Of a stretch of DNA of 64,000 nucleotides, positions 1 through 7,731 are shown piece by piece. The notes under the pieces are model-generated. The model was given only the letters and a program-made list of their open reading frames with translations. It made no database searches and was not told the DNA's origin. The stretch comes from JAZKFT01 sp039925965 (GTDB lineage Bacteria; Bacteroidota; Bacteroidia; Chitinophagales; Chitinophagaceae), in contig JBDSXW010000088.1 in assembly GCA_039925965.1 (NCBI GenBank), positions 7,158-71,157 on the forward strand, written 5' to 3'. Position 1 is the stretch's first letter; every line of letters starts with the position of its first letter. Position numbers and translations under genes: made by a program.

Positions 1-204
1 ACTGTCTTTCATTTTGCAAACGACCATATACCCTTTGGTGGCATCGGCAATAGTGGTATAGGCGGCTACCATGGCAAGTATAGCTTTTACACTTTTACGC
101 ACGCCAAGCCTGTGTTGAAAACCCCCACCTGGTTTGAACCAAAATTCAAGTACCCGCCATATGGAAAGGGCAGTATGAAATTGTTTAAGTGGATGATCAG
201 GTGA
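1..204 (+). CDS. aldehyde dehydrogenase, C-terminal end (partial)
   Basis: The frame is open from the first base and ends with TGA at 202-204, giving 67 residues. It carries the C-terminal signature of class 3 (ALDH3-like) aldehyde dehydrogenases: PFGGIGNSG, then YHGKYSFYTFTH, then a KYPPY motif shortly before the end. Such enzymes oxidise aldehydes to acids with NAD(P). The catalytic Cys and Glu lie upstream of the window and cannot be checked. The identification rests on these closely spaced motifs and is firm at family level; the substrate is unknown. Confidence 0.85.
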   Translation, partial: TVFHFANDHIPFGGIGNSGIGGYHGKYSFYTFTHAKPVLKTPTWFEPKFKYPPYGKGSMKLFKWMIR

Positions 205-294
205 TTGAGCGTTTTATAATCATCTGGACAAAACCCTGATGATCACCTCACCCAACCGCTCTAAGCAAGCAGCCAGCAATGACAGAATCACCTT

Positions 295-302
295 TACATT
301 TG
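295..302 (+). promoter_or_regulatory. TAnnTTTG promoter element (TACATTTG) before the GT2 gene
   Basis: TACATTTG exactly matches the Bacteroidota -7 element TAnnTTTG. It ends five bases before the ATG at 308, so a transcript starting from it would have almost no leader. This argues for the start at 308 rather than the in-frame ATG at 239, which would place the promoter inside the gene. Confidence 0.6.
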
Positions 303-307
303 CAACC

Positions 308-1258
308 ATGAATACAATACCCGAGCTCAGTGTGGTGATACCTGTAATGAATGAGGAAGACAACGTGGCACCCATGGTGGAGGCCGTGAATGCTGCATTG
401 TCGGGCATCAGCTATGAGATTATTTTTGTGGATGATGGCAGCACAGACGCCACCCGCCAGCGCATCAAGGCCCTCGTAAACGATCATATTTCACTGGTGG
501 AACTGCGTAAAAATTATGGGCAGAGTACAGCAATGAGTGCCGGTATCGATTACAGCAAAGGCAAGTATATCGCCATGCTGGATGGCGATCTGCAGAACGA
601 CCCGACAGATATCCCGATGATGCTGGACCTATTGAAAAAAGAAGATTGGGATGTGGTAGCCGGTAACCGGGCCAACCGGAAAGATGGATTTATCCTCCGG
701 AAAATACCGAGCAAAATAGCCAATGCGCTGATCCGCCGCATGACTGGCGTGTACATCAAAGATTATGGCTGCACCCTTAAAATTTTTAAACATGAAATAG
801 CTGAGGACCTCGGGTTATATGGCGAATTGCATCGTTTCATTCCTGTGCTCGCCAAGCAGCAAGGCGCCCGCATCACCCAGGTGGACGTGAAGCACCACCC
901 ACGTCGTTTTGGCAAAAGTAAATATGGCATCGGCCGCACTTTCCGGGTGATGAGCGACCTGGTGACGATGGTGTTCTTTGGCAGGTATATTCAGAAACCC
1001 ATGCACCTGTTTGGCACCATGGGCTTTATCAGTTTGTTCATCGGCATCGCGATCAACCTGTACCTGCTCACCCTAAAAATCATGGGTCATGATATCTGGG
1101 GCAAGCCCATGCTGATCCTGGGTTTAATCTTTTTGCTGGGCGGCATACAACTTATTACCATCGGCATACTCGCCGAGATCAATATCCGCACCTACTTCGA
1201 AGCCAGTGATAAAAAAACCTACCAGGTGCGGAAGGTTTGGAAGGAGGTGCAGGGTTGA
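308..1258 (+). CDS. GT2 glycosyltransferase, polyprenyl-phosphate sugar transferase (DPM1/GtrB-like)
   Basis: This 316-residue protein starts with a family 2 glycosyltransferase domain (residues 5-170) with the nucleotide-sugar motifs VDDGSTD (41-47) and LDGDLQNDP (91-99). Two hydrophobic C-terminal segments (about 235-260 and 270-295) match the membrane anchor of GtrB/DPM1-like enzymes, which transfer a sugar from a nucleotide donor to polyprenyl phosphate on the inner membrane face. The start at 308 is preferred over 239 because a TAnnTTTG element lies between them and the conserved domain begins right after 308. The next gene encodes a YbhN-type membrane protein, so lipid-linked sugar or envelope lipid work is plausible for both. 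The sugar is unknown. Confidence 0.85.
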   Translation: MNTIPELSVVIPVMNEEDNVAPMVEAVNAALSGISYEIIFVDDGSTDATRQRIKALVNDHISLVELRKNYGQSTAMSAGIDYSKGKYIAMLDGDLQNDPTDIPMMLDLLKKEDWDVVAGNRANRKDGFILRKIPSKIANALIRRMTGVYIKDYGCTLKIFKHEIAEDLGLYGELHRFIPVLAKQQGARITQVDVKHHPRRFGKSKYGIGRTFRVMSDLVTMVFFGRYIQKPMHLFGTMGFISLFIGIAINLYLLTLKIMGHDIWGKPMLILGLIFLLGGIQLITIGILAEINIRTYFEASDKKTYQVRKVWKEVQG

Positions 1259-1277
1259 TTAGTTGATTGGTTTATTA

Positions 1278-1402
1278 GTTTACGAGTTCACAAGTTTACG
1301 GGTTGTGAAATTCGTGGACGCCAAACAAATTACCGCCGCGCTGACTCTCAGTATCCTATAACAAAGCAACTCGTGAACCTGTGAACTTGTAAACTCGTAA
1401 AC
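1278..1402. repeat. imperfect inverted repeat filling the GT2-YbhN spacer
   Basis: Arms at 1278-1304 and 1376-1402 are reverse complements at 24 of 27 positions. They are built from reiterated words such as GTTTACGAGTT and ACAAGTT. The RNA would form a long hairpin with a loop of about 70 nt. Similar word-like inverted repeats occur at 4554-4645, 6988-7208 and 59221-59293. No ORF lies in the loop. Confidence 0.75.
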
Positions 1403-1442
1403 GCTAAACTAGTACCCAGAAAATCCGCAAATTACAAAACAC

Positions 1443-2330
1443 TTGAACTCGCTTAAATCATTTCTGAACAACATCCCCTCCTGGGTAAAATTCCTACTGA
1501 AAATTGCGGTAACAGGGTTGTGTTTGTGGTATGTAACAAAGAAAATAGACTGGTCACTAACCTGGACGCTACTGCAGCAAAGCAACAAATCGTGGCTGAT
1601 GGGCGCTGTGCTCTTTGTGGCGGCCAGTAAGGTAGTGTCCACGTTTCGGCTAAATATTTACTTTAAAAATATTTACATTGACCTGCCGGTAAGCAACAGC
1701 CTGAAGCTGTATTGGCTGGGTATGTTTTACAATCTTTTTTTGCCAGGCGGCATCGGCGGCGACGCTTATAAAGTGATCCTGCTAAACCGGGAATATAAAG
1801 ACGTACCGGCTAAAAAAATAGCGGCTGCGGTGCTGCTCGATCGTATTAGTGGTGTCGTAGCACTGGGGTTATTGGCGGTGCTGTTCTATTTCGCGATTTA
1901 CTCCGGCAGTTCGTATTCGTGGATACTGGTGGCCGCTATCCTGCCAGGTTTTGTGGTGTATTATTTTGGTATTAAAAAAATATTCCCTTCTTTTTTACCC
2001 GGCTTTTACAGTACTTTTTTACTTGGGCTGGCGGTGCAATTACTACAGGTTATTTGCGTGCTGTGCATAATGCAAAGCATCCATATTGCCGGACATTTCA
2101 CCGAGTTCCAGTTGTTGTTTTTGTTGTCTTCTATCGTAGCCATTCTTCCATTTACTATCGGCGGCTTAGGCGCAAGAGAAGTCGTTTTTTTATGGGGGGC
2201 CACCCAGTTTTCGCTGGACCCTCACCAGGCCGTTTACATTAGCATTTTATTTTATCTCTTTCACCTGCTCGTATCGCTGCCCGGTCTGCGATGGGTGTAT
2301 AAAAACCCCCTAACCATTACCGTTGGCTGA
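1443..2330 (+). CDS. YbhN/AglD-type membrane protein (LPG synthase TM-region family)
   Basis: This 295-residue integral membrane protein has about eight hydrophobic segments. It carries the family motifs FLPGGIGGDAYK (near residue 100), LLDRISG, and PFTIGGLGAREV near residue 240. These match the lysylphosphatidylglycerol synthetase transmembrane family (YbhN, AglD2, UPF0104), proposed to flip or handle lipids. The start is a TTG at 1443; no ATG fits before the conserved part, so the TTG is accepted with moderate confidence. The gene follows a polyprenyl-phosphate glycosyltransferase on the same strand after a hairpin-forming spacer. The stop codon lies inside a palindrome that may terminate transcription. 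Confidence 0.8.
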   Translation: MNSLKSFLNNIPSWVKFLLKIAVTGLCLWYVTKKIDWSLTWTLLQQSNKSWLMGAVLFVAASKVVSTFRLNIYFKNIYIDLPVSNSLKLYWLGMFYNLFLPGGIGGDAYKVILLNREYKDVPAKKIAAAVLLDRISGVVALGLLAVLFYFAIYSGSSYSWILVAAILPGFVVYYFGIKKIFPSFLPGFYSTFLLGLAVQLLQVICVLCIMQSIHIAGHFTEFQLLFLLSSIVAILPFTIGGLGAREVVFLWGATQFSLDPHQAVYISILFYLFHLLVSLPGLRWVYKNPLTITVG

Positions 2331-2344
2331 AGCCGACGGTAATG
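2315..2344. repeat. REP-like palindrome overlapping the YbhN stop codon
   Basis: Two 14-nt arms around a GA loop pair with a single mismatch (arms 2315-2328 and 2331-2344). The core word CGTTGGCTGAAGCC recurs in the palindrome at 2445-2462. The hairpin could end transcription, but no clear U tract follows. The shape resembles REP palindromes mobilised by RAYT transposases; that link is inference. Confidence 0.65.
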
Positions 2345-2444
2345 AAAGAAGGAAAAAGCAATACCCATTCTCCTTAATCTTACCCCAATAAATTTTTAGC
2401 AAAACCCCGGCTCCTGTAGTTACTATAGCCCCACTATCCATTAA

Positions 2445-2462
2445 CGTTGGCTTCAGCCAACG
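2445..2462. repeat. REP-like perfect palindrome
   Basis: CGTTGGCTTCAGCCAACG is a perfect 8+2+8 palindrome sharing its core with the palindrome at 2315-2344, about 100 bases away. Both are preceded by CCATTA. The pair brackets the spacer between two convergent genes, a usual site for REP elements. Confidence 0.65.
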
Positions 2463-2482
2463 AACGGAGCAAAAGCTAGCGT

Positions 2483-2983
2483 CTATCCTTTCTCCTTAAA
2501 CATCCCTGCATAAGCCTTCAGCAACCTAAACGTCAAAAATATATGCGCCAGTAAAATGAGCGCATAACCCAGGAAAAAATACAATACGCCCTTCATCATC
2601 TTAATATAGGTTGCCTCTGGCAGCGTCATCATTGGCTGCTGGCTGATAGCCTGGTGCATCATTTCTGCAAAGCTATTAGGGTTGCTCAGAAAGGTGACGC
2701 AATTGAAGAGCATTAAAACGCAAAAGGCAATGCTTACGAAGGCATTTACCCGTATCCAATCTTTCAATCGATGTTTACAAGGCTGGTGGTTATCGATCCC
2801 TTTCTGCAAAAATATGAAGCTGGCAATCACGTAAACGACTCCTGACCCTAATAGAAAAACAGGTAGGAATAAGACCGGATTGGCCAACGCAACCAGGACC
2901 ATAAATACCGTAATTAATCCTAAAATGGCTACAATTGGCAGCAGTATAAAACTTAGAATCCGGTAGGGCAATATTTCTTTCAT
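2483..2983 (-). CDS. unrecognised four-helix membrane protein
   Basis: I do not recognise this 166-residue protein. It has four long hydrophobic segments (roughly residues 8-35, 38-60, 75-100 and 130-158), a KRLKDW stretch between the second and third, and a short charged tail ending KEKG. No enzymatic motif is visible. It starts at an ATG at 2983 after an A/T-rich leader and is convergent with the YbhN gene. It is accepted as real because the frame is long, hydrophobicity is regular and no competing gene exists. Confidence 0.6.
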   Translation of the reverse strand: MKEILPYRILSFILLPIVAILGLITVFMVLVALANPVLFLPVFLLGSGVVYVIASFIFLQKGIDNHQPCKHRLKDWIRVNAFVSIAFCVLMLFNCVTFLSNPNSFAEMMHQAISQQPMMTLPEATYIKMMKGVLYFFLGYALILLAHIFLTFRLLKAYAGMFKEKG

Positions 2984-3311
2984 AACTAATTTCTCACCCG
3001 CGGGTAACCATTTTAATACGCGGGATTGATGAACGGCGTGAAGATAAGGGCGACTGGTGTAACGCCGGGAAAACTGACATTATCTTATTCTTCAAACAAC
3101 ATAATACCATCAGTGGACAACACGCTATTTTCTGCTTTCATTTGGTCAAATGACTTACTGACCACCTGACCTGATGACAAATTCACCATTTTGTCTCTTG
3201 ACCACTATACACAAACGTAGTTGGGTTAGTTTATCCCACCTGCCAGCTCAATAAAATCTATTTTCTATCTTACAGGTTCCGGATCAAATCCTGTCACCTT
3301 ATCTTCGAAGT
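2984..3311. other. intergenic region between divergent genes
   Basis: About 330 bases without a gene separate the divergent membrane protein and CNNM genes. It holds a perfect palindrome CATTTGGTCAAATG at 3139-3152, with related GGTCA/TGACC words up to 3215, which could be an operator. TATCTTCG at 3300-3307, five bases before the ATG at 3312, is a near match to TAnnTTTG. Nothing else is evident. Confidence 0.5.
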
Positions 3312-4550
3312 ATGACGATCATTTTTATCATTATTACAATTTTACTGATCGGGTTTTTCGCCGGCATTGAAATTGCTTTTATCAGCGTTAATAAACTCAG
3401 TATTGAGCTCAAGAAAAAGCAAGGTAAACGAAGCGGTTTAATACTCGGACGATTCATCGACAAACCCAGCCGCTTTATCGGTACCTGCCTGGTAGGTTTT
3501 AATATTTTCCTGGTTATCTACGGTTTGATGGTTACCAAATTGCTGGAACCCTTCTGGCCTGAAGGCATCCGGAATTCAGGTTCGCTGAAAGTGGTGCTGG
3601 AAGTGATTGTGAGCACGTTCTTTGTGCTGCTGGTAGAGTTTTTTTTCAAAGCAATTTTCCGGGCGAAAAACGATTGGGTACTTAGTTTTTTTGCGCCGGT
3701 AATGGAGTTCTTTGATAATATTTTTGGCTGGGTAGCACGCGGTTTTGTGAACGTAGCTGAGTGGATGTTGAAATACCTCTTCAACATAAAAGTCAACGAC
3801 CAGCGGCCCGCTTTTAGCCGTGGTGACCTGGAGCACTATTACCAGCAAACTAAAGAAAACGACGATGACAACCAGGAACTGAATACTGAATTATTTGAAA
3901 ATGCGCTTAGCCTGCCATCAGTTAAGCTCCGAAGCTGCCTGGTACCCCGAAAGGAAATTGTTGCCGTAGATGCAAAGGCCTCGGTGCACACGGTCAAGAA
4001 TAAAATGATCGACACCAGGCTGAGCCGCGTGGTGGTGTACGATGGCGGTATCGACAATATTATTGGTTATGTGCACCAGCTGGACCTGTTTAAACAACCG
4101 GCGGATATCAAGAGTATCATCATGCCGATTCCCGCTGTGCCCGAAACCATGAGCGCCACCGAACTGATCAATAAATTTTCGCGGGAACGCAAAAGCATCG
4201 CCTGGGTAGTAGATGAGTTTGGCGGCACCAGCGGCATCGTAACGATGGAAGACCTGCTGGAAGAGATATTTGGCGAAATACATGATGAATACGATACCGA
4301 AGAATTTGTGGACAAACAACTTGCGGAAACAGAATACATGTTTAGCGGGCGGATGGAATTGGATTATCTCAACGAAAAGTATGACCTTGAATTTCCAGCT
4401 TCAGAATCGGAAACCCTGAGCGGATATATTATCAACGAGCATGAAAGCATGCCCACGCAAAACGAAAGGATCATTATCGGCAAATACCAGTTTGATATTA
4501 TGAATATGAGCGACACGAAGATAGAACTGGTGAAAATGAGGGTGTTGTAA
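3312..4550 (+). CDS. CNNM/CBS-pair transporter-like protein (hemolysin HlyC/CorC family, GldE-like)
   Basis: This 412-residue protein has the family order: a CNNM membrane domain (1-190; first helix, GIEIAFISVNKLSIE, more hydrophobic segments to about 165), a CBS pair (about 205-325, with RSCLVPRKEIVAVD and the turn VVDEFGGTSGIVTMEDLLEEIFGEI shortened here to GGTSGIVTMEDL), and a CorC/HlyC C-terminal domain (335-412). Family members are linked to Mg2+/Co2+ export; in gliding Bacteroidota the relative GldE belongs to gliding motility. Nothing nearby decides between these roles, so no symbol is given. Confidence 0.88.
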   Translation: MTIIFIIITILLIGFFAGIEIAFISVNKLSIELKKKQGKRSGLILGRFIDKPSRFIGTCLVGFNIFLVIYGLMVTKLLEPFWPEGIRNSGSLKVVLEVIVSTFFVLLVEFFFKAIFRAKNDWVLSFFAPVMEFFDNIFGWVARGFVNVAEWMLKYLFNIKVNDQRPAFSRGDLEHYYQQTKENDDDNQELNTELFENALSLPSVKLRSCLVPRKEIVAVDAKASVHTVKNKMIDTRLSRVVVYDGGIDNIIGYVHQLDLFKQPADIKSIIMPIPAVPETMSATELINKFSRERKSIAWVVDEFGGTSGIVTMEDLLEEIFGEIHDEYDTEEFVDKQLAETEYMFSGRMELDYLNEKYDLEFPASESETLSGYIINEHESMPTQNERIIIGKYQFDIMNMSDTKIELVKMRVL

Positions 4551-4553
4551 GCC

Positions 4554-4645
4554 GGTTTCAGGTTGCCGGTAACTGGTTACAAGTTTCCAGTTAGTTAAGG
4601 GCAAAATATTTGCGATCGAACAAAAGATACCAGCAACTTGAAACC
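4554..4645. repeat. imperfect inverted repeat downstream of the CNNM gene
   Basis: Arms at 4554-4574 and 4625-4645 are reverse complements at 18 of 21 positions, made of words like GGTTTCAGGTTGC. The left arm starts four bases after the CNNM stop. It matches in style and placement the repeats at 1278-1402 and 6988-7208. Confidence 0.65.
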
Positions 4646-4779
4646 TATAACCGGAAATTCCCCTTCGTTCCCTCGTTCACAAATCATCATCACGCAATGC
4701 GCCTTATCACTGCCTCCACGTGCTGCGACAACGCCAGGTTCAGTAACTTATAATTTTTCAAAATCATTTTTACAACTTT

Positions 4780-5328
4780 ATGGCCAGCAGTTATTGCGAA
4801 GCAATTGAAACTATGGAAGGCGAACTACAGGCCCTTCACAAAAAATACCATGACACCCAATATGGTTTTCCCATTGATAGCGACGATGAATTATTTGGCC
4901 GCCTGATTCTTGAAATCAACCAGGCCGGCCTCAGCTGGACCACCATCCTCAAAAAACAGGCGCAATTCCGTAAGGCTTACAGCGGTTTCAATATCAAAAA
5001 AGTAGCGAGCTACAAAGAAAAAGATGTGGATCGGTTATTAAATGATGCCGGGATTATCAGGAATAAGCTTAAGGTGCATGCCGCGATTCACAATGCCAAT
5101 ATGATCCTGGGCTTACAAAAAGAGTATGGTTCATTTAAAAAATGGATCGCTCATCATCACCCTAAAACAAAAGTGGAGTGGGTAAAGATCTTTAAAGAAA
5201 ATTTCCGGTTTACCGGCGGCGAGATCGTAAATGAGTTCTTAATGAGTACCGGCTACCTGCCCGGCGCGCACGTAGACAGCTGTAAGGTGTATAAACAAAT
5301 TCAGAAGCTTGGGAAAAGCAAATCCTGA
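4780..5328 (+). CDS. tag: DNA-3-methyladenine glycosylase I family protein
   Basis: The 182-residue protein aligns over its length with the Tag family, which removes 3-methyladenine from DNA at the start of base excision repair. By comparison with E. coli Tag, the zinc ligands are kept: Cys6, His24, and the His/Cys pair in HVDSC near the C-terminus. The catalytic-region glutamate is Glu45 in LILEINQAGLSW. The helix-hairpin region DVDRLLNDAGIIRNKLKV is also typical. Five extra residues separate Cys6 from His24 relative to E. coli. The start at 4780 gives the normal family length. Confidence 0.9.
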   Translation: MASSYCEAIETMEGELQALHKKYHDTQYGFPIDSDDELFGRLILEINQAGLSWTTILKKQAQFRKAYSGFNIKKVASYKEKDVDRLLNDAGIIRNKLKVHAAIHNANMILGLQKEYGSFKKWIAHHHPKTKVEWVKIFKENFRFTGGEIVNEFLMSTGYLPGAHVDSCKVYKQIQKLGKSKS

Positions 5329-5407
5329 GATTTGAATCGGCGAGCCCTGAGGCCGGAGTGCCGGCAAGTCTGAACCTCTGGGCCCCTAACAGCCACATAG
5401 TTATCCC

Positions 5408-5460
5408 CTAAACGTCTAAGCATCTAAACGCTAAACCCCAATCTACTAAACTACTAAATC
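5408..5460. repeat. low-complexity intergenic words (CTAAAC/CTACTAAA)
   Basis: Short words CTAAACG, CTAAGC, CTAAAC, CTACTAAA and CTACTAAA follow one another between tag and the broken PfpI gene. This is the same kind of reiterated, slightly varied wording seen in the intergenic inverted repeats elsewhere, but no second arm was found here. Confidence 0.4.
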
Positions 5461-5479
5461 CGAAACTTCAAGATTCAAC

Positions 5480-6036
5480 ATGAAGATTGCATATATCGTG
5501 TTCGATGGCAGTACGTTGCTGGATTTTATCGGGGCTTAGGATCCAATCTCGAGGCTGCGGTCGATTCAGTTTTCGCATAACCTGCAGTGGGATATCTGTG
5601 CCATGACCGTCGAATTAAAAGATCTATTCGGGCCGACCCTGAAGGCTGGCAGGATAAAACCCGACCTGGGCAGCTATCACGTGATCCTTGTGCCTGAAGG
5701 AAGGGGAACCCATACACTGGTCAGTAACAAATCATTTATCAGCTGGCTGCAAACTGCATCACCAGTTCCGTTAAAATGTTCTGTATGCTGCGGTAGCCTG
5801 TTATTAGGTGCCGCCGGCTTTTTACAGGGCAAAACAGCCGCTACATATTTTAACCAGTATGAAGTCCTTGCCGAGTATGGCTGCACCGTCTTCGGCGAAA
5901 AGATCGTGGACGATGGAAACCTCATTACCGCAGGTGCCGTATCTTCTTCGATGCAGTTGGGCATTTACCTGGCAAATAAATGGTGCGGCCCCGAAGCAGA
6001 AAAGCCATCCGGAAATGGATGAAATTCACTGGCTAA
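5480..6036 (+). pseudogene. DJ-1/PfpI family protein, broken by a stop codon and a frameshift
   Basis: The reading frame from ATG 5480 begins MKIAYIVFDGSTLLDFIGA and is stopped by TAG at 5537, where relatives have Tyr before Asp-Pro (TAT/TAC to TAG would do it). It then continues in frame through the DJ-1/PfpI fold, with the nucleophile elbow CSVCCGSLLLGAAGF and AGAVSSSMQLGIYL. Near 5995-6005 the frame is lost; adding one A to the run restores the expected ending AIRKWMKFTG and a TAA at 6034. The length of 557 bases fits one missing base. Two independent lesions suggest a decaying gene rather than one sequencing error. Confidence 0.75.
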
Positions 6037-6095
6037 TGACGAATAGTTAACAAATTAACAGATCACCTAATTAACCAGCCAACTCATTCCCCCCT

Positions 6096-6103
6096 TACAT
6101 TTG
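6096..6103 (+). promoter_or_regulatory. TAnnTTTG promoter element (TACATTTG) before tatC
   Basis: TACATTTG matches the Bacteroidota -7 consensus. The upstream TTG candidate start of tatC (6101) falls inside this element, so translation more likely begins downstream. Confidence 0.6.
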
Positions 6104-6127
6104 CCAACACATAAAAATAACCAAAAA

Positions 6128-6988
6128 GTGGCTTTAGATTTATTGAAACGGAGAAACAGGCCGGGTGAGGAAGAGATGAGCTTTGTGGACCACCTGGAAG
6201 AATTAAGATGGCATATTGTAAGATCTGTTATCGCGGTGGTGATCCTGGGTATTGTGTGCTTTGTCTACCAGGATTTTCTGTTCGACAGGGTCATCCTGGC
6301 CCCCATACAAAACAACTTTATCACCTATAAGTTGTTTTGCGAACTGGGTCAAAAATTGGGGATGGGCAACAGCCTTTGTATGCCTGCGATGAGCATCTCC
6401 ATGCAAACCACCACATTTGGAGGCCAGTTTCTCAGTAGTATCACGATCTGTTTCGTAATGGGTTTTATCGTTGCCTTTCCCTATGTTTTCTGGGAGTTCT
6501 GGAAATTTCTTAAGCCCGCGTTGAAACCAGGCGAACTAAAAAATACCCGGGGCGCCATTTTCTGGGTCACCTTTTTCTTTATACTGGGTGTGGGTTTTGG
6601 CTACTATTTGATGGCGCCTTTTACATTTAACTTCCTGGCCAATTACAAAATCGGGACACACAATATCATCGAAACCAGACCTACCATTAGTGATTATATT
6701 GATAACATGATGGACATCACCCTCGGATCAGGGCTTGCATTTGAGCTACCCGTAATCAGTTTTGTACTGACCCGCATTGGCCTGATTACCCCTAAATTCT
6801 TAAAAGATTACCGCAAGTACGCCTATGTGGCACTGCTGGTAATAGCCGCGGTAATTACGCCGTCACCCGACTGGATGAGCCAGACCATTGTGGTAATACC
6901 GCTAATCATCCTATATGAGCTCAGTATTGTCGTGAGCAAAAGGGTAGCTAAAGACCAAAAACAAAAAGATAAAGAAGAATGGAGCTAG
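6128..6988 (+). CDS. tatC: Sec-independent protein translocase subunit TatC
   Basis: TatC is the signal-peptide receptor of the twin-arginine translocase in the inner membrane. The protein shows the N-terminal signature MSFVDHLEELRWHI, six hydrophobic segments, and SGLAFELPVISFVLTRIG, the conserved periplasmic/TM4 region with its glutamate. Three starts are possible: TTG 6101 (inside the promoter element), GTG 6128 (after an A-rich stretch, keeps the basic LLKRRNRPGEEE extension) and ATG 6176 (minimal TatC). I chose 6128, giving 286 residues. No tatA or tatB is nearby. The stop codon abuts an 18-nt inverted repeat. Confidence 0.93.
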   Translation: MALDLLKRRNRPGEEEMSFVDHLEELRWHIVRSVIAVVILGIVCFVYQDFLFDRVILAPIQNNFITYKLFCELGQKLGMGNSLCMPAMSISMQTTTFGGQFLSSITICFVMGFIVAFPYVFWEFWKFLKPALKPGELKNTRGAIFWVTFFFILGVGFGYYLMAPFTFNFLANYKIGTHNIIETRPTISDYIDNMMDITLGSGLAFELPVISFVLTRIGLITPKFLKDYRKYAYVALLVIAAVITPSPDWMSQTIVVIPLIILYELSIVVSKRVAKDQKQKDKEEWS

Positions 6989-7208
6989 TTAGTAATTAGT
7001 TGATTAGTTGGTTGGTTCACCGGTTGATCAATTGGCGGGTTCCCTGATTGTGTTGCTCAGCATGCGTGACAATTGCAGCACCCAATTATACTGACGAAAT
7101 TTGAAGGCTATTTAACTGCCAGTTCCCTTTGTGCATGAGTAAACCTGTGGCATATCCAACTAGTACAAAATGCAAAACGACTAATCAACCAATCAACTAA
7201 TTACTAAC
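6988..7208. repeat. inverted repeat spanning the tatC-rpiB spacer
   Basis: GTTAGTAATTAGTTGATT at 6988-7005 is a perfect 18-nt reverse complement of 7191-7208, and similarity continues inward with mismatches. The arms run from the tatC stop codon almost to the rpiB start, so the whole spacer could fold as one long hairpin with a loop of about 160 nt. The words (AGTTGATT, GGTTG) recall the spacer after the GT2 gene. Confidence 0.8.
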
Positions 7209-7222
7209 TCCAATCAACCATT

Positions 7223-7675
7223 ATGTCAACATTCGATCTTTCCAAACCTATTGCCATCGGCAGCGACCATGCCGGTTTTGACTATAAACTTTCGTTGATA
7301 AAATGGCTGAATACCAAAGGCTACCAGATAAGCGACCATGGCGTGTACGAAAATAAGAGCGTGGATTATCCCGACTATGCCCACCCGGTAGCTTCGGCTG
7401 TGGAAGCAGGTGAAGTAGCGTTTGGCATCTTGCTTTGTGGAAGTGCCAATGGAGTAGCAATTACGGCAAACAAACACCAGGGCGTTCGTGCCGGGCTCTG
7501 CTGGGAAAATGATGTAGCGAAGCTGGTGCGGATGCACAATGACGCTAACGTTATTTGCATTCCCGCCCGTTTTGTGGCCGAAGCCCTTGCCGAACAAATG
7601 ATCGAAATTTTTATGACCACCGCTTTTGAAGGTGGCCGGCACGCAACGAGAGTGGATAAGATTGCTTGTAGCTAA
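7223..7675 (+). CDS. rpiB: ribose 5-phosphate isomerase B
   Basis: This 150-residue RpiB/LacAB-family protein interconverts ribose 5-phosphate and ribulose 5-phosphate in the pentose phosphate pathway. It has SDHAGF (14-19), the catalytic Cys72 in LLCGSANG, and His105 in RMHNDANV, all at expected spacing. Length is normal for the family. It stands alone on the plus strand after the long spacer repeat and is followed by a terminator hairpin shared with the convergent transpeptidase gene. Confidence 0.93.
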   Translation: MSTFDLSKPIAIGSDHAGFDYKLSLIKWLNTKGYQISDHGVYENKSVDYPDYAHPVASAVEAGEVAFGILLCGSANGVAITANKHQGVRAGLCWENDVAKLVRMHNDANVICIPARFVAEALAEQMIEIFMTTAFEGGRHATRVDKIACS

Positions 7676-7704
7676 ATAAAAAGCGCCCTCTCAATTAAGG
7701 GCGC
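7676..7704 (-). terminator. intrinsic terminator between rpiB and the YkuD-type gene
   Basis: The stem GCGCCCT (7683-7689) pairs with AGGGCGC (7698-7704). Read on the minus strand it is followed by TTTTTATTTA, so it is a good terminator for the gene ending at 7732. It may also serve rpiB. Confidence 0.75.
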
Positions 7705-7731
7705 CTGAAAATATCAACCAATCGCTAATTT

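Noticed and set aside
239..307. Upstream ATG of the GT2 gene
   Set aside because: The extension holds a TAnnTTTG promoter element and lies outside the conserved domain.
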